From the NCBI RefSeq assembly GCF_000972845.2, contig NC_040016.1, positions 15,662,967 through 15,726,966 of the forward strand: DNA of 64,000 bases. Reading direction: 5' to 3'. The notes under the pieces are model-generated. The model was given only the letters and a program-made list of their open reading frames with translations, ran no database searches and was not told the origin of the DNA. Source of the stretch: Larimichthys crocea. Its lineage: Eukaryota; Chordata; Actinopteri; Sciaenidae. Numbering within the stretch: position 1 is the first letter of the stretch; every line of letters starts with the position of its first letter. The translations under genes and the position numbers were made by a program. Of this stretch, positions 1 through 13,300 are shown one piece after another.

Positions 1-2927
1 AAATTATCACAGTAGGAGTGTTTTCAGTAATGAGCACTAGTCCTTCAGGTGTTATACTTTATATAGTTGCTTTTAGTAACCGTAATAAGGTAATGCACAC
101 TTTCATATTCAGGAGTCAGTTTCTTTGTGCATATATTGATGTGTCTGAATACCACAACTTTGATGAATGCAATAGTTAATTTGTTTCTGCATTTTACTGG
201 TGACAAACAGATGCATTTGTTTGGACCAAACACTCAGCTCTAATGAAAATGAAAAATAGGCTGGATATGAATAATAGCAGATGAAATGTGTGCTTGATTT
301 TAAAAAAAGGAATATGTAATGTAATATGACTTATATCTGTATTCAAACTCTGGTTCCAACTACAGTCACCACTGTCTCTATGATTTTTCTCCACAAGAAA
401 AAGATGAATTTCTATGCAGCGTATTATGACACATTTACTTATATGTATGTCTGTGAAGCGTGAGTGACCCAAGGTTTGTCCTGTTTTTACTCTTACAAGG
501 CCGACACCCAGTACCCACGGTGCCATGGTGCCTTCCCCCGGTGAACTCTTTTGCTCTGCATGTCTCCTTCTTGTTTATATTAAACATGGTGTGGCTCAGA
601 TTAAAGGGTGACAATTTTGCCTGGAGGCTGTTGCTATGGAAACGCGTCTGCTGTAGCTATGATAGCCCATTCATGTTTGATTAATTGGTTTTTCAATGCT
701 TCTTGGTTTGTGAGGACCCTTAAAGAGCAAGTCCATGGAAAATGGGAAATTAATGGATTTCTATTTCCTTCTCTTTCCCTCTTTCTTCCTCTTTTTTTTC
801 TGTCTTACTACTTATTTTGCTGAAGCTATTTCCTCATGTTTTAAGAAGTGTAGTGATGGTGTTTTGAATTATGATTGGAAGTTGGAGATTGCCGTGGATG
901 GGGGGAGGTTAGAGCTTGGTTATTTGAAATGCAAAAGGAATGTCTTTGTTCATGGCTGCCTTTTGTGAGCAGCTGCTGAGGCAAACACAGAATCTAATGT
1001 CGTGTGAATATTATGAGTTTTCAAAGCAGGCCAGAGCCTCGTACAACATTACTTTGTTGTGCATTTTTATTCCAGCAATCTACTGGGACCAATTATGATT
1101 AGAGAGCCATGCCTTCATCTCTGAACCTCCACTCGTGTTTATCAAGACTTCATATGCTCGGGTCTTTTCAATTTGATCTTTTTAGCACATCACTAATGTG
1201 TAATGTATTATTTAACTCATAAATGTTTAAAAGAGCTAACAAATGCTAGTTCATCACTTTCTGATCTGTAAATTGCCAAACATTCCCATTTATGCCTGCA
1301 TTAAAAGCATCCTTTGGTCTGTGCTCGTGTTCTGTCCTGATGAATCTTGAAGAAAAGCTTTTGATGTAGTTATTATTGAAGATCTTTTAAGGCTGCAGAG
1401 AGCAGAACTTTGTGTGAGTCTGATTCTGTAATCACTCTCAAGAGTGTTCTACATGTGGGGGTCATTCTCCAGCTGAGAGCACAGTTTTTGTTTCTATTTC
1501 TGTTTGAAAAAAGGTCTTATTTTACGTGGCGGTAAGTAACATTTTTCCCTTTCATAGCATACAGTGAGCATAATATATCTGCAGGGGGTTGATAGGGTTG
1601 TTGAGCAATACCACTGATGCTTGAATTGCTTTGCAAGGTACTCAGATTTCTGGCTTCTTAAAACTGAATTTTCAAAAGCAGGAAATCTTCCACCATCCAC
1701 TAACCAGGCCCTGGTGTCTCAAGGACCCTGGAGGGCCTGCATTTGTTGTTGCACTTGCTTGAAATAGAAGTCAATAGAAATTATGGATTGTACCTTTAAC
1801 TGTAATAGAGAGCACCCTTGAAAAATCATATAATTTTGAGTTCATTGATAATAAGTCTGTGTACTACAGGGCTGAAAGGATAAGCATTGCAAAATCTGGC
1901 TTGGGGTAAAGTTCCTCTAATGTCTGAAAATTGAATTGCAAAGCGGTGAGAGTGAAACAAAGCAGGATATGGGCTGGAAAACGAAAATAATTCTCAGCTC
2001 CCTAGAGCTGAGAGTCATGACAAACAACCCCTATATTCAACTTGTCATGCGATATACTGCTAACATATATAGAAATGTTGAATATAGCTGCTTTAAGCTC
2101 TGAGTAGTTGTTCTCACTCCTTCTAGGATGTATTTCGACAGTGGTTTTAATATTTTAATTTGAACGTAAAGGGTAAGTTTAAGTCACATTTGCTTGATTG
2201 ACAGCTGTCTAATTCTGCCACATGGAGCCATGTTCACTGCTGCTCTCATCAGGCTCCCTTCAAAAACTAGATTTTCTGGCTCCAGTAACTGACAGAGATA
2301 AACCAATAAACCCAAAGGCTACCAAGCTTCAAAATGAGCCTTCAGAAAACTATGGTAAATGTCACAAGTGCTATAGTCATGTTTTTCTAGTCTGGTTAGT
2401 TAAGAGTAAATGGTATTGGCCTTTAGCAAAGTAAATGTCTTCTTTAATGTCTGGGTGAGCTGTCTTCGTTGGTTTAGATTGAGAGAGATTGTGTGTTTGT
2501 TTGTTTTTTGTTTTTTTTGTGAGATATTTGCTCCCAGTATTCAAAATTTCCCCTCATATGAATGTCAGTTAACCAAACAAGTAATACAGACAAACTTGAC
2601 CACAAAACTACAAGTCTGAAAATAGTGCCTGCTACTGTTCTAAGAAAAGATGGTTGAGAGAGAAAAGAGAAGCTTCATAACCAGCAGCTTCGGTTTAGAC
2701 TAAAAGCTGTAAGAGGGTTTTGTCTGTCTACTTTCTTCCAACAGACACATTTCCCTCATTACAAGTTATTTGTCTTTTTTAGATTTTCTCTAACACACGC
2801 ATATTTTTCTCAAAATTGAAACTGTCATCTCCACTTCTAAGTCTTTGCATATTTGGCTAATTGGCAAACTTTCATTACTTTGAGTAGAGGAGACGATAGT
2901 AAAGCTGGTGTTCTTCTCTCACCCCAG
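1..2927 (+). other. tox2: tox2 intron upstream of the first visible exon
   Basis: No exon with TOX similarity and splice sites was found here. The stretch is AT-rich intronic DNA with a T/C-rich patch near 770-800 and a near-consensus X-box (GTTGCTATGGAAAC, 630-643). Short open frames in it have no recognisable content. Confidence 0.6.
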
Positions 2928-3194
2928 ATGCAGGAGATGGCTTTGCATCACCACCAACAGCAACACCATCACCAGCACCCAGACGGCACTCATTATGACC
3001 CCGCCCGTAACCACCCCCTGATAAACAACTCACCTCCGATACTTCCCAACCCCATGAGTGCACTGACCCAGCTAAACCCTCAGGTCAGCCGGAGTGCACT
3101 GCCTCATGGTTCCCCCTCACCTCCCGGAAGTAAATCAGCCACACCCTCTCCCTCAAGCTCCAATCAGGAAGAGGAGACTGATCCTCATTTGAAG
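2928..3194 (+). CDS. tox2: tox2 exon A (first visible coding exon): His/Gln and Ser/Pro-rich linker
   Basis: The acceptor is ttctctcaccccag before 2928 and the donor is gaag|gtactg after 3194, giving 89 codons in phase 0-0. The exon opens with an ATG codon, but this is an internal methionine because family members have upstream exons. It contains an [11 protein letters not shown] run, then a Ser/Pro-rich linker that is nearly invariant in TOX proteins, and ends EEETDPHLK just before the nuclear localisation stretch. Confidence 0.85.
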
Positions 3195-6100
3195 GTACTG
3201 ATGTGGCAGCGCTTCTCTGGCTTGCAGTAGTGGAGTAGGAGGCGAGGGCTTGGCAGTGCTTATCAGAGTTGGTTCGCATGCTAACTGTAGTGTTGGGTTT
3301 AAACAGGAATTGAATGGTAGTCTTGCTTTTGCTCTTGAGGGGAACTGAAACCATGTTTTTTGTTGCTGTTTTTGGTTTTTGTGCATGTGTGGTGTCACAT
3401 TTGAAAAGAAAATTGGTTTGAAATATTTAGAAACCATTTTGATTCTGTTTTAATTTGTTTAAAAAAAAAAAAAATCTGAGCAGCACATCCAAAATCTGGC
3501 CCATATTTAAAAGACATTATCTGTTGGTCCTTTTGTGAAAGATTATTTCACCCTTTCAATTACACAGTTGTGAATACCTGACAATCCATTACCACCATGG
3601 CACATTTGGAAGTTTGTGGACAATCTCTTTCCATGCAGTAATTTTAGAAATCCTGTACATGTTTTCATGTTTTCAAAAGTGTAGAAACCTCCTTTATTTA
3701 GATGTGAAGGATGTTTTAATGGGTTAATCATCAGCACGGCACAGATACAGAAGTTGTTGGGTATCTAATTTGGTCACTGGTGTTATAGATATACAGTCTG
3801 GTTTGAAACCTAACACTTCATTTAAATCACTCATTCATTTAAATGAGAAGAGCAGGACACTTGTTTACATTCATTTGGTTTATGTAAATCTGCAAAACTG
3901 CTTTCATAAATTGCCCACCATCCAGTGTCTCTGTGGATTTGCTTCATTTCTGTCAGGGGAATGTGAATGAGTGTATAATTGAATCTGCCACCTCCACAGT
4001 GTTTCAGATTCATCGTGTATTTAAATGCTAGCTTGCAGTGATACTGTATAACAAGAAGGGGATTCTTTAGTTAAAGAAAATATATTTCCCTGCCTATACA
4101 TCTCTGCTCTGCTTCTCACTGTGTGTGTGTGAATAAAAATGATTACCACCTCTCCTATCAGTAAGTAATTCCATTTGCTCTCTCCAATTCATTCTGAGAC
4201 CACATCAAAGCCAGAGCAGATACAGCAGGCGATTTAAAATTCCTTTCACCCACAGCATGAAAAGTCAGAATTTATGACTTGCTGAACAACTGAAAAATAA
4301 AGATTTGAAAAGGTTTGATAAATTCAACTAACAGATGTTATTTTTTGACAACGTAAGGCAGAAGGAAAAAAAAAAGACTGTCAACCAGTGCCTGTGTCAA
4401 AGTGTTACTGTCAGTGAAACATTGCTGCAGTATTTAAACACTGACTACGCAGAGATTGGACTGATAGCTTGAATTATGGATTTAATGAAGTTTGCATGCT
4501 TCACCTGGACCCAGGGTTCCAAACATTCATCAGGGGTGCAATCATTCTCTCCGGTTAAACTAGTAAACCTTGTGTCTACAGTGTCAATAAGTTGTTTTGT
4601 TTTTTGTGTCTTTTTGATGGTCTTCCAGATCACGGGCGAGAAGCGGCCGTCTTCAGAGATGATGAAGCCCAAACCCAAACCCCAAAAAAAGAAGAAAAAG
4701 AAGGATCCCAACGAGCCTACAAAGCCTGTGTCAGCCTATGCCTTGTTCTTCAGAGACACCCAGGCAGCCATTAAAGGACAGAATCCCAACGCCACCTTTG
4801 GAGACGTATCCAAGATAGTAGCCTCCATGTGGGATGGACTGGGAGAGGAGCAGAAACAGGTAGATACATACCATGTAAATGTACACTTAGAGTATGGAGA
4901 ATTTACTGCTTCAAAGAAGAAATACTCTTCCTCTTACAAAGATTCAATCCCCAAGGCTATCACCTTGCGTGGTTGTGTGTGTGTAAACCATTCAGCTGCT
5001 TTCAGGTGTTGATTACAGTATGCTCCTACCTTTCAATTAAGTAGACTAACCACCAGTTAAATGGTGTAGTTCATGTTCAAATGTTAGTAACTAGCCTGGA
5101 ATCAGTGTAAAACCACTTTAGCAACCCAGTTTTTAGGTCGTGGTCATGCAAATTCACAGGTCAGGTTCACCACACATACTGTAAGTTCTGCAGAGCATTC
5201 ACAGCTTGATGATTCTCACTGTTGTAACAACACACTGTGGGTAAACTGAGTCACTGATTGCATGAAATCTACTGTATGTATCTGTGTCACGCAGCTGCAA
5301 AGATCTAACAAGAAAGCTTGCAGCTCTCATATTGCTTGTCACATTATTGTGTCCTCCTGTCTAGTTCAGGAGTGTCTAAATGTTGTCCCTTGGAGGGCCA
5401 AATTGAATCTTAATGGCGGGCCATGGGCCAAAAGCAAACATCTATTGCATTGTATTGATAAGATGCCAAATTGTACTAAGATCCCAAGTTCCCTGATTGA
5501 CTTCCTGCAAGGGTCACTCTGCCCACTGTGCTCAGATCATTAAAATGTATTATTAACTAGGGGTTCTAAATATTTAGAAAGCATTTTTACCTCACAAAAA
5601 GTGTATTTATTTTGAGTTATTTGGTTTTTGCTAAAATAATCTGGCAGGCACTTTGGGCAGCCAGTCCACTAGTCGACTTAATATAGCTACCTGAAAGGGG
5701 CTTATTATAAAGTGTTAACTGAAAAAGCAGCCAAGTTAAGTTTTTTTCTAAATATATATCCTGCATATAGTGTATTGGTTGTACATGATGTACGGAACAC
5801 ACTGCATATATCACAGAGGTTTACTCAGGAACCCTGGGTATGATGAAGTCATGAAGTGAACTGCCAAGATAATTTGTTTGTTCTAAGCTAAAACTTCATA
5901 AGAATGCATAGTAAAGAGGTGCGACACCATAAAACTGAAGGTTTTTATTCTAAAATGATATTATTGTCATTGTCTCCATAATGACTGAAAACATAAAAAT
6001 CAAGCAGAACATGTGAAAATAAAACATATAAAATACTTCCTTTTTAAAGTGAGAGTCATGTATCAAATGTAATTTTTACACATTTGTGAATTTAACATGC

Positions 6101-6887
6101 ACCGACAGTACTAAAAACTAGGATTATCCTGTTTTAATGCAGTAAAATTCATATATTGAAAGGAGTGAGCAGTGTAAATATATTTCCCTGAATATTTTCA
6201 GGAGTCAATTTAATTTTGTTACAACCTGACCTGTACATATGGAACTGCATTAACATTTACCGCAATTTAGAACATTTCCATCCAGCACATTTTCTATTTC
6301 ATTCTGGCATTCCAGACCATCGGACAAAGTCAAAGGGGTTTCTATGTGTTTGTGGTAACAAATGATGGTGTGAAATGAATGGAAAATGAGACAGTCTGAT
6401 GATCATGCGCAGACTCATATTTTTAGAATATCCAGTCAGGGCGCAGCCTATTGGGTGTCAAATAAAAGCACCTGTCTCCATGACAAAGTGCAGCCCATTC
6501 TCCTCAGCCCCAGCCACCGTCGACTAGACCCTATCTAGCATGTGTGTGTTTTTCTCCCACCAAACCTACTTTATACTCTGGACTTTGGAGGCCGTCTGTC
6601 CCTTTTATTTGCAGTTAATTTTTGCCGCCTTCACCAGGGCTCTTCACCATGAATCTTCATTTCGCCGCTGACACCCTTGAATGTGAATTCCTCATTTCCT
6701 GTCCTTTTATTTATATCTGTTGCCTGGTGATTTGATCATGCTGGGAATACAAGATTAGCAATTGCCTTGTCCTTGGTTTTGCCTCAAGGACATCTGCTCC
6801 TGAAATGTTATTGTTTGTGCTTCTTAACCCTTTGTGTCCTGGCTTCTTTTTCACCTTAGATTTTGCACTGTAGATGCAATGCACTCT

Positions 6888-6934
<47 letters not shown>

Positions 6935-9900
6935 TCTCTCTCTCCCTGTCTCTCTCCTCTCCTAAATGCATTTGTCCTTCACAGTATTACCTGGAAACAG
7001 ACACGAAACTAGCAAAAGGGCAATTCCACCATTAAAAATCCACCCATTTATTGTGCCGTTCCACAGCTAATTTTTTGATTTGTTTGTGCATTCATGTGTT
7101 TAATCAAACGTGTCACCTCGCAAGACACATAATTAACTTGAGGTAATGATGTCATTATGGAATGAAATGTAGTACCCTGTCTGGGCAATAACACTGTGAT
7201 TGCTCTAATTATTCTCTGTGACAATGTCACTTTTTCCAGCACAACAAATGGATAAACTTGTTAACCGTGTATTCATCGTGTAACCAATTCAGCTACTGCA
7301 TGTTAATACTCCAAAGATATTAAAGCCCCTGTCTTTGGTTTAATGTAACACCACATTATGGTGTACTGTTTCCACAACCGCTGACCTAATGTTCAAGTGA
7401 AAAGCTTTTAAAATGAAAGGTTCCCATAGCTCGGACTTATACCTTAAACATTTTCAATATACAGCTTTCAATTTCTATCTCTCCCTGCTCTTCATCAGTA
7501 TAAGCTGTTATGCATTTTCTTTTCATTTTTTCCAACACTGTCACGTCATCTCTATAGGACCGATGAGGTGTGTTCTATAATGTCACAGTCAGACCCTCTG
7601 GAGCCATGCAGGAGCACCAGAATGTAAACACAACCCTTCCCCTACACACAGCTTTGTTTTAACTAGAACGTGGCCCCTGTTTCCAATTACCCATAGTCCT
7701 TCTCAAACATACCATGCAGCAGAATTCACATAAATGCATTGAAGGCAGCATGTTTTATTGCTGTGTTTTATTGAGGAAACGATCAGAAGTTTCATTGTTG
7801 TGATTTGTGTTCTTCTTGTGATTCTTTTTTTTTTTCTTCCTTAGCATTTTCCCCACTTTACTCGTTTTGTTTTGTATTCTCCAGTGCCGCCCTTGAGTTC
7901 GGTGGAACAAAGCGTTTTTTTTTTAATTCATGTTTATGTTCATATTTTCTTTTTTATTAAGATGTTTTCCGAATGTCTGCACGCTATACAGCGTTTTTTT
8001 TTTTTTTTTTTTTGGGGGGGGGGGGTAATTTCCCAAGGGTTTTTTTTTTTTTTTTTTTTTTGTGTGGGGGGGGGGTTAATTCCCGAAGGTCTTTGTTTTA
8101 TAGTGTAAGATCAATGCGTTTTTTGGGCTGCGTTATTCCTCAAGGTGACTACATGTTAAAGCTGCCCCAGAAACACAAAAGAACATTTTTCATGTTTTTG
8201 TTTAAGATTAAGATCAATTTTCCGTTTTTTTACAGCAGTGGGCAGGAACAGTGATAATGGAGTTTAGTAGGAGTTAGCTTTATTTAATTGAGTCTGCTGT
8301 GTTGGAGTTATGTATCGGTGAAAGGTCGGTAACAGAAGGAAAAGGACACTGTCACTTTGCCTAAGCTGCATGTTTTGATATTAAACTTCTTATTAGTTTT
8401 AGCATCTGTACAAAGACACCCATCATTTTTTGAGTTTTGTTTTCTGCCTCTTTGTCTCCCTCTCATACTTTCTTTTGTCTGTTAACTCCTCTCGTCTCCT
8501 GCACTACTTTCCTTCACACCTCTCATCTCCACCCTCTCTACTTTTTCGTTCCTCCTCCTCTGCCTCTCACCGGTCGCTCGGTCTTTCAGTCGTTGGGGTA
8601 ATCACTCCCTTCAGTGTCAGCAGGCTGCGGAGTTATTGTCTCCTGTAATTAACTGGTTATCAAACAAGAACATTTCATTAAGGTACAATTAGAGGCTAAT
8701 TCAGGCGGGACACCTCTGTGTCAGGATTACGATGGAGGCATATGCTCTCCCCTTGCAGCTTTGTTATTTTTAATTCATACTGACCCGCAGCCTCTGACGG
8801 CTTCAATTGCTAATGAATCCACTCACTTTGGAATAATTAGACATCCTTAGGCATGGTAATTTATTTAAAAGTATCAGTCGTTGCGCGAATCATTAGCTCT
8901 GTTAAATTAATTTGAAATTAAAGCTGCTGGGAGTAGTTTGGGGTTCATTAAAGAGACTATCAATATTTAAGGGGTGAGGGGTAAGGTTGTCACTTTTTTT
9001 GTTTAGTTTTTTTTTTTTTTTTGTTCACCAGAGCTATAATTCTTAATGAAGATTATCTGTTTTCTTTATGAAAATCTGTGCTTTGTTCCTCTACTTTGGA
9101 GTTCCTGAATCAATTAAGTCTCGATAAAATACCTGAACGTATATAATGGAAGGGAAATAATAATAATACTGCAAATAGCGATGAATGAAAGGATAAATAT
9201 CAGCTGTTTGAGCAAGAGATTGTATCCGTCTTCATCCCAGTTTGTTTGCTGTTCTGTGTGTATGTCTGTTTGTTTATTGACTGTGTTAGCAGCTGCCAGC
9301 CTATGTTCATTTGGCAACACATGAATGCTTAATGGTTATTCTACCCCACCTCTTTGAAAGAAATGACCCCGTCCATGGAGCCACAGTCAGTCTCTCACTG
9401 AGGATCAGTAATTACCCACGGCATTCACACACACAAGCACACATTCTCCTTCGTATTAAAATGCCTCAGAGAGGAGCGGAGATCTGAGTATTCCTCATCG
9501 ATTTAAGGCTGGACTTTTTGTGACTTGTTTTCCCCGCATCAAAAAGGCAATGGCAGCTATAAAGAGCCTGTGAGTGACATGTGATGACATTAACTCGAGT
9601 TCCCTGTCTTAACGCATCATTTGAGGTTCATTCAGGAGGCTTGAGATTGCCTCTTTACTAATGCTCTTTTGAATTCTTTTATTTTTTTTCCTTCCACGTC
9701 TGAATGATTTGCTGGGACATCAGCTCTGATTAAGAGATGAGCAACAGTCTTAATAGAGCAAGCGGTTGAAAAGCAGAGCACAAAATGACAAACAGCTCCT
9801 CACTCCTCATTTGGCTCCATAATATTTCAAACTCCATTTTCACGTTATTGCGCACAAGCTTTTCTGGCATCTTATTTTGGATGGTTTGAAGAAATGCTTC

Positions 9901-10332
9901 GAATGCAGCAACATCATGCAGATTGCCAAATCTTGATAACTTGATAACAATGAATGTACTTGATATGTTTTTCATCACAGATCACACAGCCGGGTCACAC
10001 AATCACACCATGACTACCAACATCTCATCCACATCAGTCAATGTGGACCACAGGGTCATTTTAGCCTTTGACATCACCTTGTAATCAATCGTTGTTGTTG
10101 TGTTTGCTCCTGCAGAGCTACAAGAGGAAAACAGAGGCTGCTAAGAAGGAGTACCTGAAAGCCCTGGCCGCCTACAGAGCTAGCCTGGTTTCCAAGGTAA
10201 CCATGGGGGGTCACGTCTTTGATATACATGGGTCAGCGGCGATATAAGGGATGATAAATTAGACAGAATTCCTTTTACTCTTATTCCAAGGAAAGGGTCT
10301 TCTTGCGGCACAGAGGGCTTAGTATATCTGTG

Positions 10333-10388
<56 letters not shown>

Positions 10389-13300
10389 CAGAGGAGAACA
10401 GTGAAAATTAGGCCTCAAACACACCCGATTTGCAACCTGGGGAGAAATGAAAAGTAACAGTACGCGGTCTGTGTGTGTGCTCATCAGTGTGCACATGTAA
10501 GGGTAGAAGTGGACATTACCTATCATTTGCTGTCCTCCTGGTGTTTCTGTCCTCCCCTGATGGGCGACTAATGTGTTGGCTGAGGTTTGCTCACACCTAC
10601 TGCTCTCTCTTTGCTGCAGGTTAGCCCAGAACATTAATACCTATCTTACTATGTGTATATAGAGAGATCTATGTATAAAAAACAGGCCCACAGTGTAAAA
10701 GTTACATTTTCTGAGCTGCTGTGACACCACAGCACATCTGCAAGGCTTATACAATAGTTATCACAGTACAAGGGTGTTTTAATCTGTTGGTGCACTGCAT
10801 CTCATTTCAGTGTTTCCGCATTGTTTTTTTTTTGTTTTTTTAAAAACACTGCTCTAAATTGCATTAGCATATATCAAGCTCCTCCTCTTCCCCCTCCCTC
10901 TCCCCGTTTTTTCCTTCCTCCCCTCCGCACAGCGCCACACTTCCTCTCATGCTCATGGGCCGAAAACAAGCACCTTGATTAAGGCATGAATAGTTAATTC
11001 ATCAGCCTCTTCACTGTGGCATACTTTCAACTAAAAAGACTATTCTCATCTCTTGTCTTTGGTGCAATTAGACATTCATGTCAGAGCCCCTATACAGAGG
11101 CTTGATTGATACTATATGTTGGTAGATTGCCAGTCAAAAAAACTGACTGACAAAAATAACCCCCTCCCCATCCCATGCATTCAGGACCAGCCAATCTGAA
11201 TGCAGGGATGAATCTCATCATTCAACGCGACTCTCTTTTTTTTTTTTTTAATTACCAATGAAGGAGTCTTTTCAAAGTGAATTGGGGTGGGTGGAATTGG
11301 AGGTAATTGGAGTATCATTTGAAGGATTCACATCTCCAGCGTGCACCTGTTGCCTTTTTGTTTTGTGACGCATGTCGGTTTGTTTGGGAGAAGATGAAAA
11401 AACAAAAGTTTGATTGCTTCCCACTGTATGTCACAGCACTTTTCTTGTGTTTATTTCAAATCCAAAAGAGAGAAAGAGAAAAAAAAAACAAGTACAGATT
11501 TTAAAAGTCAAAATTAAAAAATAAAAGTTGCACTATGTTTTTACAGATTTCATGGATGTTTCCACCCTCAAAACTCATATACCGTTCACATATTACCTCT
11601 AATGAATATGTAATCATTTTACTGCAATAGATTGTAAAAAATTTCCCCATAAAATAAAATACGGTTCAACAGATCACACCCATCCTCTCGCTCTTTCCCT
11701 CCTCTCTCACCATTTCTTCAGTATTTCATTTTCCACTTGACCCTGCAAATGTATCTGTCCCTCTCTTTTATCCGTCCCGCCATTCCCTTCCATTGATTAT
11801 TTCAGAGGTTCAGAGGGATGGATGTGAGCTATTACTAAATAGCAGACCAGCAAACATCACTCAAGCCAGTCTGACAGTTAATGAGAAACACTGGATGTAT
11901 TTCATACATACACCACCTCTTGAAAGAAGGGGAGATAGAATGACCAGCAGAATAAATGTGTGTGTCGGATCCCACAGCATCCACAGTGGTTTGTGTGGAA
12001 TACATAAATGATGAGAAGAGGAACAGACCGATGACCATCGGTATTATTAGCAACAAATAGTAGTATGGCTAAACATGCTGCTTTTACTTTAGGTAATAAA
12101 TAGTACCGCACTGGTACTATCTAACATTTTCACATCAACTAAAAGTTTCTAGGATGTTACCAATTATATAAATAATTGGCTTTCCATGCCAGCTGCTTTT
12201 CTTTTAAATCATTGACATATTGTTTTGAAAAATCCCCCTGAGAGGGTTGTCTCTGTGGAAATGATGAGTTGCAAGGAATTATGGGGCAGTTTTACCACTT
12301 AGCTCCATCAGCTGTTGTTTGCATGCTCATATCTGTCTCAAACTATATTGCACATACTATTAGAAGAACTCCAAAACTATTACATAAACCCTCCAGCGAG
12401 GGGTACACTATATTTAAATAAATTCTTGATTAATCCCTAAAGGATAATTCTTTTGTGCCCTATGTTTGGAGGTTTGGCAATCATCTCTGGTCGTCATGAT
12501 AACAAATTGATGATTTGGGAACATGGCAACATCAATAAAGTCAGAAAGGGGAAAACAATCAGACAACAAGCCAACGGGTTTGCCAGATTGAAACCACTTT
12601 ATTTGGACTTAAAACCTAAAGCGAGCACACAAATATCCCTCTTTGCACAGTGAAAATTATATTTGCACAAAACCACAAGAATAAGATCCATGTTGTAATA
12701 AACAGGAAACTCAAATGTCCTTTTCCTCCTTCCCTTTTAGACATATAATGATCCGGTGGAGACAAAAAGTGCCCAAACAAGCCAGGCTTCACCACATATG
12801 ATGCCAGCCAACCCGCCCCTATACAGTGTGCCACCACCCCCACAGCCGTCGTCACCCTACCTGGGGCCCGGGGCCTTCCCTCTCACCGACCTGCAGAGCT
12901 ACGCAGGACACGCCCCTCGCCACACACTGTCGCAGACGCTCAGCCAATCACAGATGCTGCCCAGCATTAGTGCCTCTCCCCCTTCCTCCTTCCAGATCAG
13001 CCCACCCCTTCACCCCCACCAGCAGCTCTCCCTGCACCAGAGCTCGCTCCTCAACCAGCCTATCCGCATGCAGCAGGTCCAGTCCCAGCCAATCATCTCT
13101 CACCAGATGGGGCTGCAGGCCTCTCTTCACTCCCCACCTCCTGGTCAGCAGGTACAGCAAAGTGGAATATATACTTTATAGTCTATAATACTTTATACTT
13201 TAAGGTGGTGGCTTCATTTTTGTTCTTCTTTTCTTACTCCAGGGTTTTTCCCACCTCCAGTCAGAGTATCAGAAGAGCATTGGGGGTTCCCAGTCTCCAG

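Larger units (their letters stand above)
4860..10115 (+). other. tox2: tox2 intron within the HMG box (5.3 kb)
   Basis: This intron splits the HMG box before helix 3. It contains a hAT-like repeat fragment (about 5367-5445), a CT microsatellite (6885-6960), a strange poly-T/poly-G block (7990-8075) and a TAAT-rich non-coding block (8640-8960). The stretch 6400-6860 is unusually free of simple repeats. Confidence 0.7.

Noticed and set aside
1982..2013. Short inverted repeat CTCAGCTC-CCTA-GAGCTGAG
   Set aside because: An 8-bp stem in 64 kb is expected by chance and has no supporting context.
2928..2930. ATG at the start of the first visible tox2 exon as the true start codon
   Set aside because: It directly follows a strong splice acceptor, and TOX-family proteins have conserved residues encoded upstream.
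12826..13188. Second long frame overlapping tox2 exon D
   Set aside because: It is a shadow frame of the CCA/CAC/AGC-rich exon. The tox2 frame matches the family and both splice sites.
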